A DNA stretch of 64,000 nucleotides from Opitutia bacterium (GTDB taxonomy: Bacteria; Verrucomicrobiota; Verrucomicrobiia; Opitutales; T3Sed10-336). The notes beneath the pieces are model-generated. The model did no database searches. It worked only from the letters and a program-made list of their open reading frames with translations, and was not told the origin of the DNA. Shown here piece after piece: positions 63,840 through 64,000 of this stretch (within the stretch, counting starts at the first letter, position 1; every line of letters starts with the position of its first letter). Location: NCBI GenBank assembly GCA_003558065.1, contig PWMU01000079.1, forward strand, positions 18,295 through 82,294, read 5' to 3'. The position numbers were made by a program, and so were the translations under genes.

Positions 63840-64000
63840 ATGGAAAATAACAAAGCCATTCCCATGCCATCGACGACTCTCGAACAACCCGCGGTTAAAA
63901 CGAATCGGTTTGAGTCCGTATTGGCCGAACATGATAAAGCGCTCGTTCGCGATACTCCGCGCATCCTCCAGATCAACGTCGGCAAGATCTGCAACTTGAC
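63840..64000 (+). CDS. Radical SAM protein, ArsS-like (5' end only)
   Basis: The frame starts at the ATG at 63840 and runs out of the window after 53 codons. FESVLAEHDKALVRDTPRIL leads into QINVGKICNL, the approach to the CxxxCxxC iron-sulfur motif of radical SAM enzymes; the first Cys is the one visible. The opening matches the arsenosugar-biosynthesis ArsS/DUF3641 branch in outline. The next bases, outside the window, would confirm or reject it. It lies 142 bases after the anti-sigma gene, across an inverted repeat. Confidence 0.6.
   Translation, partial: MENNKAIPMPSTTLEQPAVKTNRFESVLAEHDKALVRDTPRILQINVGKICNL

Noticed and set aside
1..64000. CRISPR arrays, tRNA or rRNA genes, prophage
   Set aside because: No regularly spaced direct repeats, no tRNA T-loop/acceptor patterns, no rRNA stretches and no phage structural genes were recognised. 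A covariance-model scan would be decisive for tRNAs.

Overview
The window looks like a chromosomal segment of a GC-rich, Gram-negative member of the Verrucomicrobiota, probably an Opitutae-type bacterium. The evidence is a PEP-CTERM secreted protein, a GntR-type DNA-binding domain fused to a LacI-type sensor, a prepilin-like secreted protein, DUF1080 and SHD1/thioredoxin secreted proteins, large secreted proteins with C-terminal tails typical of that phylum, a TonB receptor and the carboxynorspermidine polyamine route. This assignment is by family resemblance only; no marker search was run. No rRNA, tRNA, CRISPR array or prophage is visible.

Layout. 1-4.5 kb: a GAF histidine kinase cut by the window edge and glnD, both on the minus strand. 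4.7-12.3 kb: valS, a large secreted esterase-like protein with two lectin-like domains, and a PEP-CTERM protein. 12.7-16.8 kb: a membrane-anchored GspE/PilB-type ATPase, a small CvpA-like membrane protein and a seven-repeat helicase-associated-domain protein with an AT-hook. 16.8-23.8 kb: SHD1-thioredoxin, M14 carboxypeptidase, TIGR01777 epimerase, cyclophilin, a CapD/WbpM-like nucleotide-sugar dehydratase, dtd and a ThuA-like protein. 24-31.8 kb: TonB receptor, 3-methyladenine glycosylase, a lipoprotein, D-aminoacylase, mnmA and a DUF1080 protein.

31.8-39.1 kb is a repeat-rich stretch. It holds REP-like palindromes, a TetR gene and a divergent five-gene operon (epimerase, DapA-like aldolase, threonine dehydratase, M20 peptidase, purple-acid-phosphatase-like enzyme), and ends in a decayed RAYT transposase. 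39.1-46.6 kb, all on the minus strand: the two polyamine genes, an outer-membrane beta-barrel protein, the TrkH/TrkA potassium system, plsC and cmk. 47-53 kb, minus strand: the core genes pnp, rpsO, clpX, clpP and tig. 53-60.5 kb: tsaB-like gene, prepilin-like protein, BNR-type beta-propeller enzyme, GntR/LacI regulator, SDR and a DUF6250-like lipoprotein; the last five look like a polysaccharide-use cluster. 60.5-64 kb: gamma-glutamyltranspeptidase, an IS630 transposase scar, an ECF sigma factor with its putative membrane anti-sigma partner, and the start of an ArsS-like radical SAM gene.

The most interesting signals are the AT-hook/HA-repeat protein with no helicase, the REP palindromes with a RAYT remnant in the same window (one palindrome arm supplies the TetR stop codon), degenerate 7-bp repeat arrays between genes, a WbpM-like enzyme whose conserved catalytic Asp-Lys pair reads Asp-Ser, and the TetR-controlled operon whose SDR lacks the active-site lysine.
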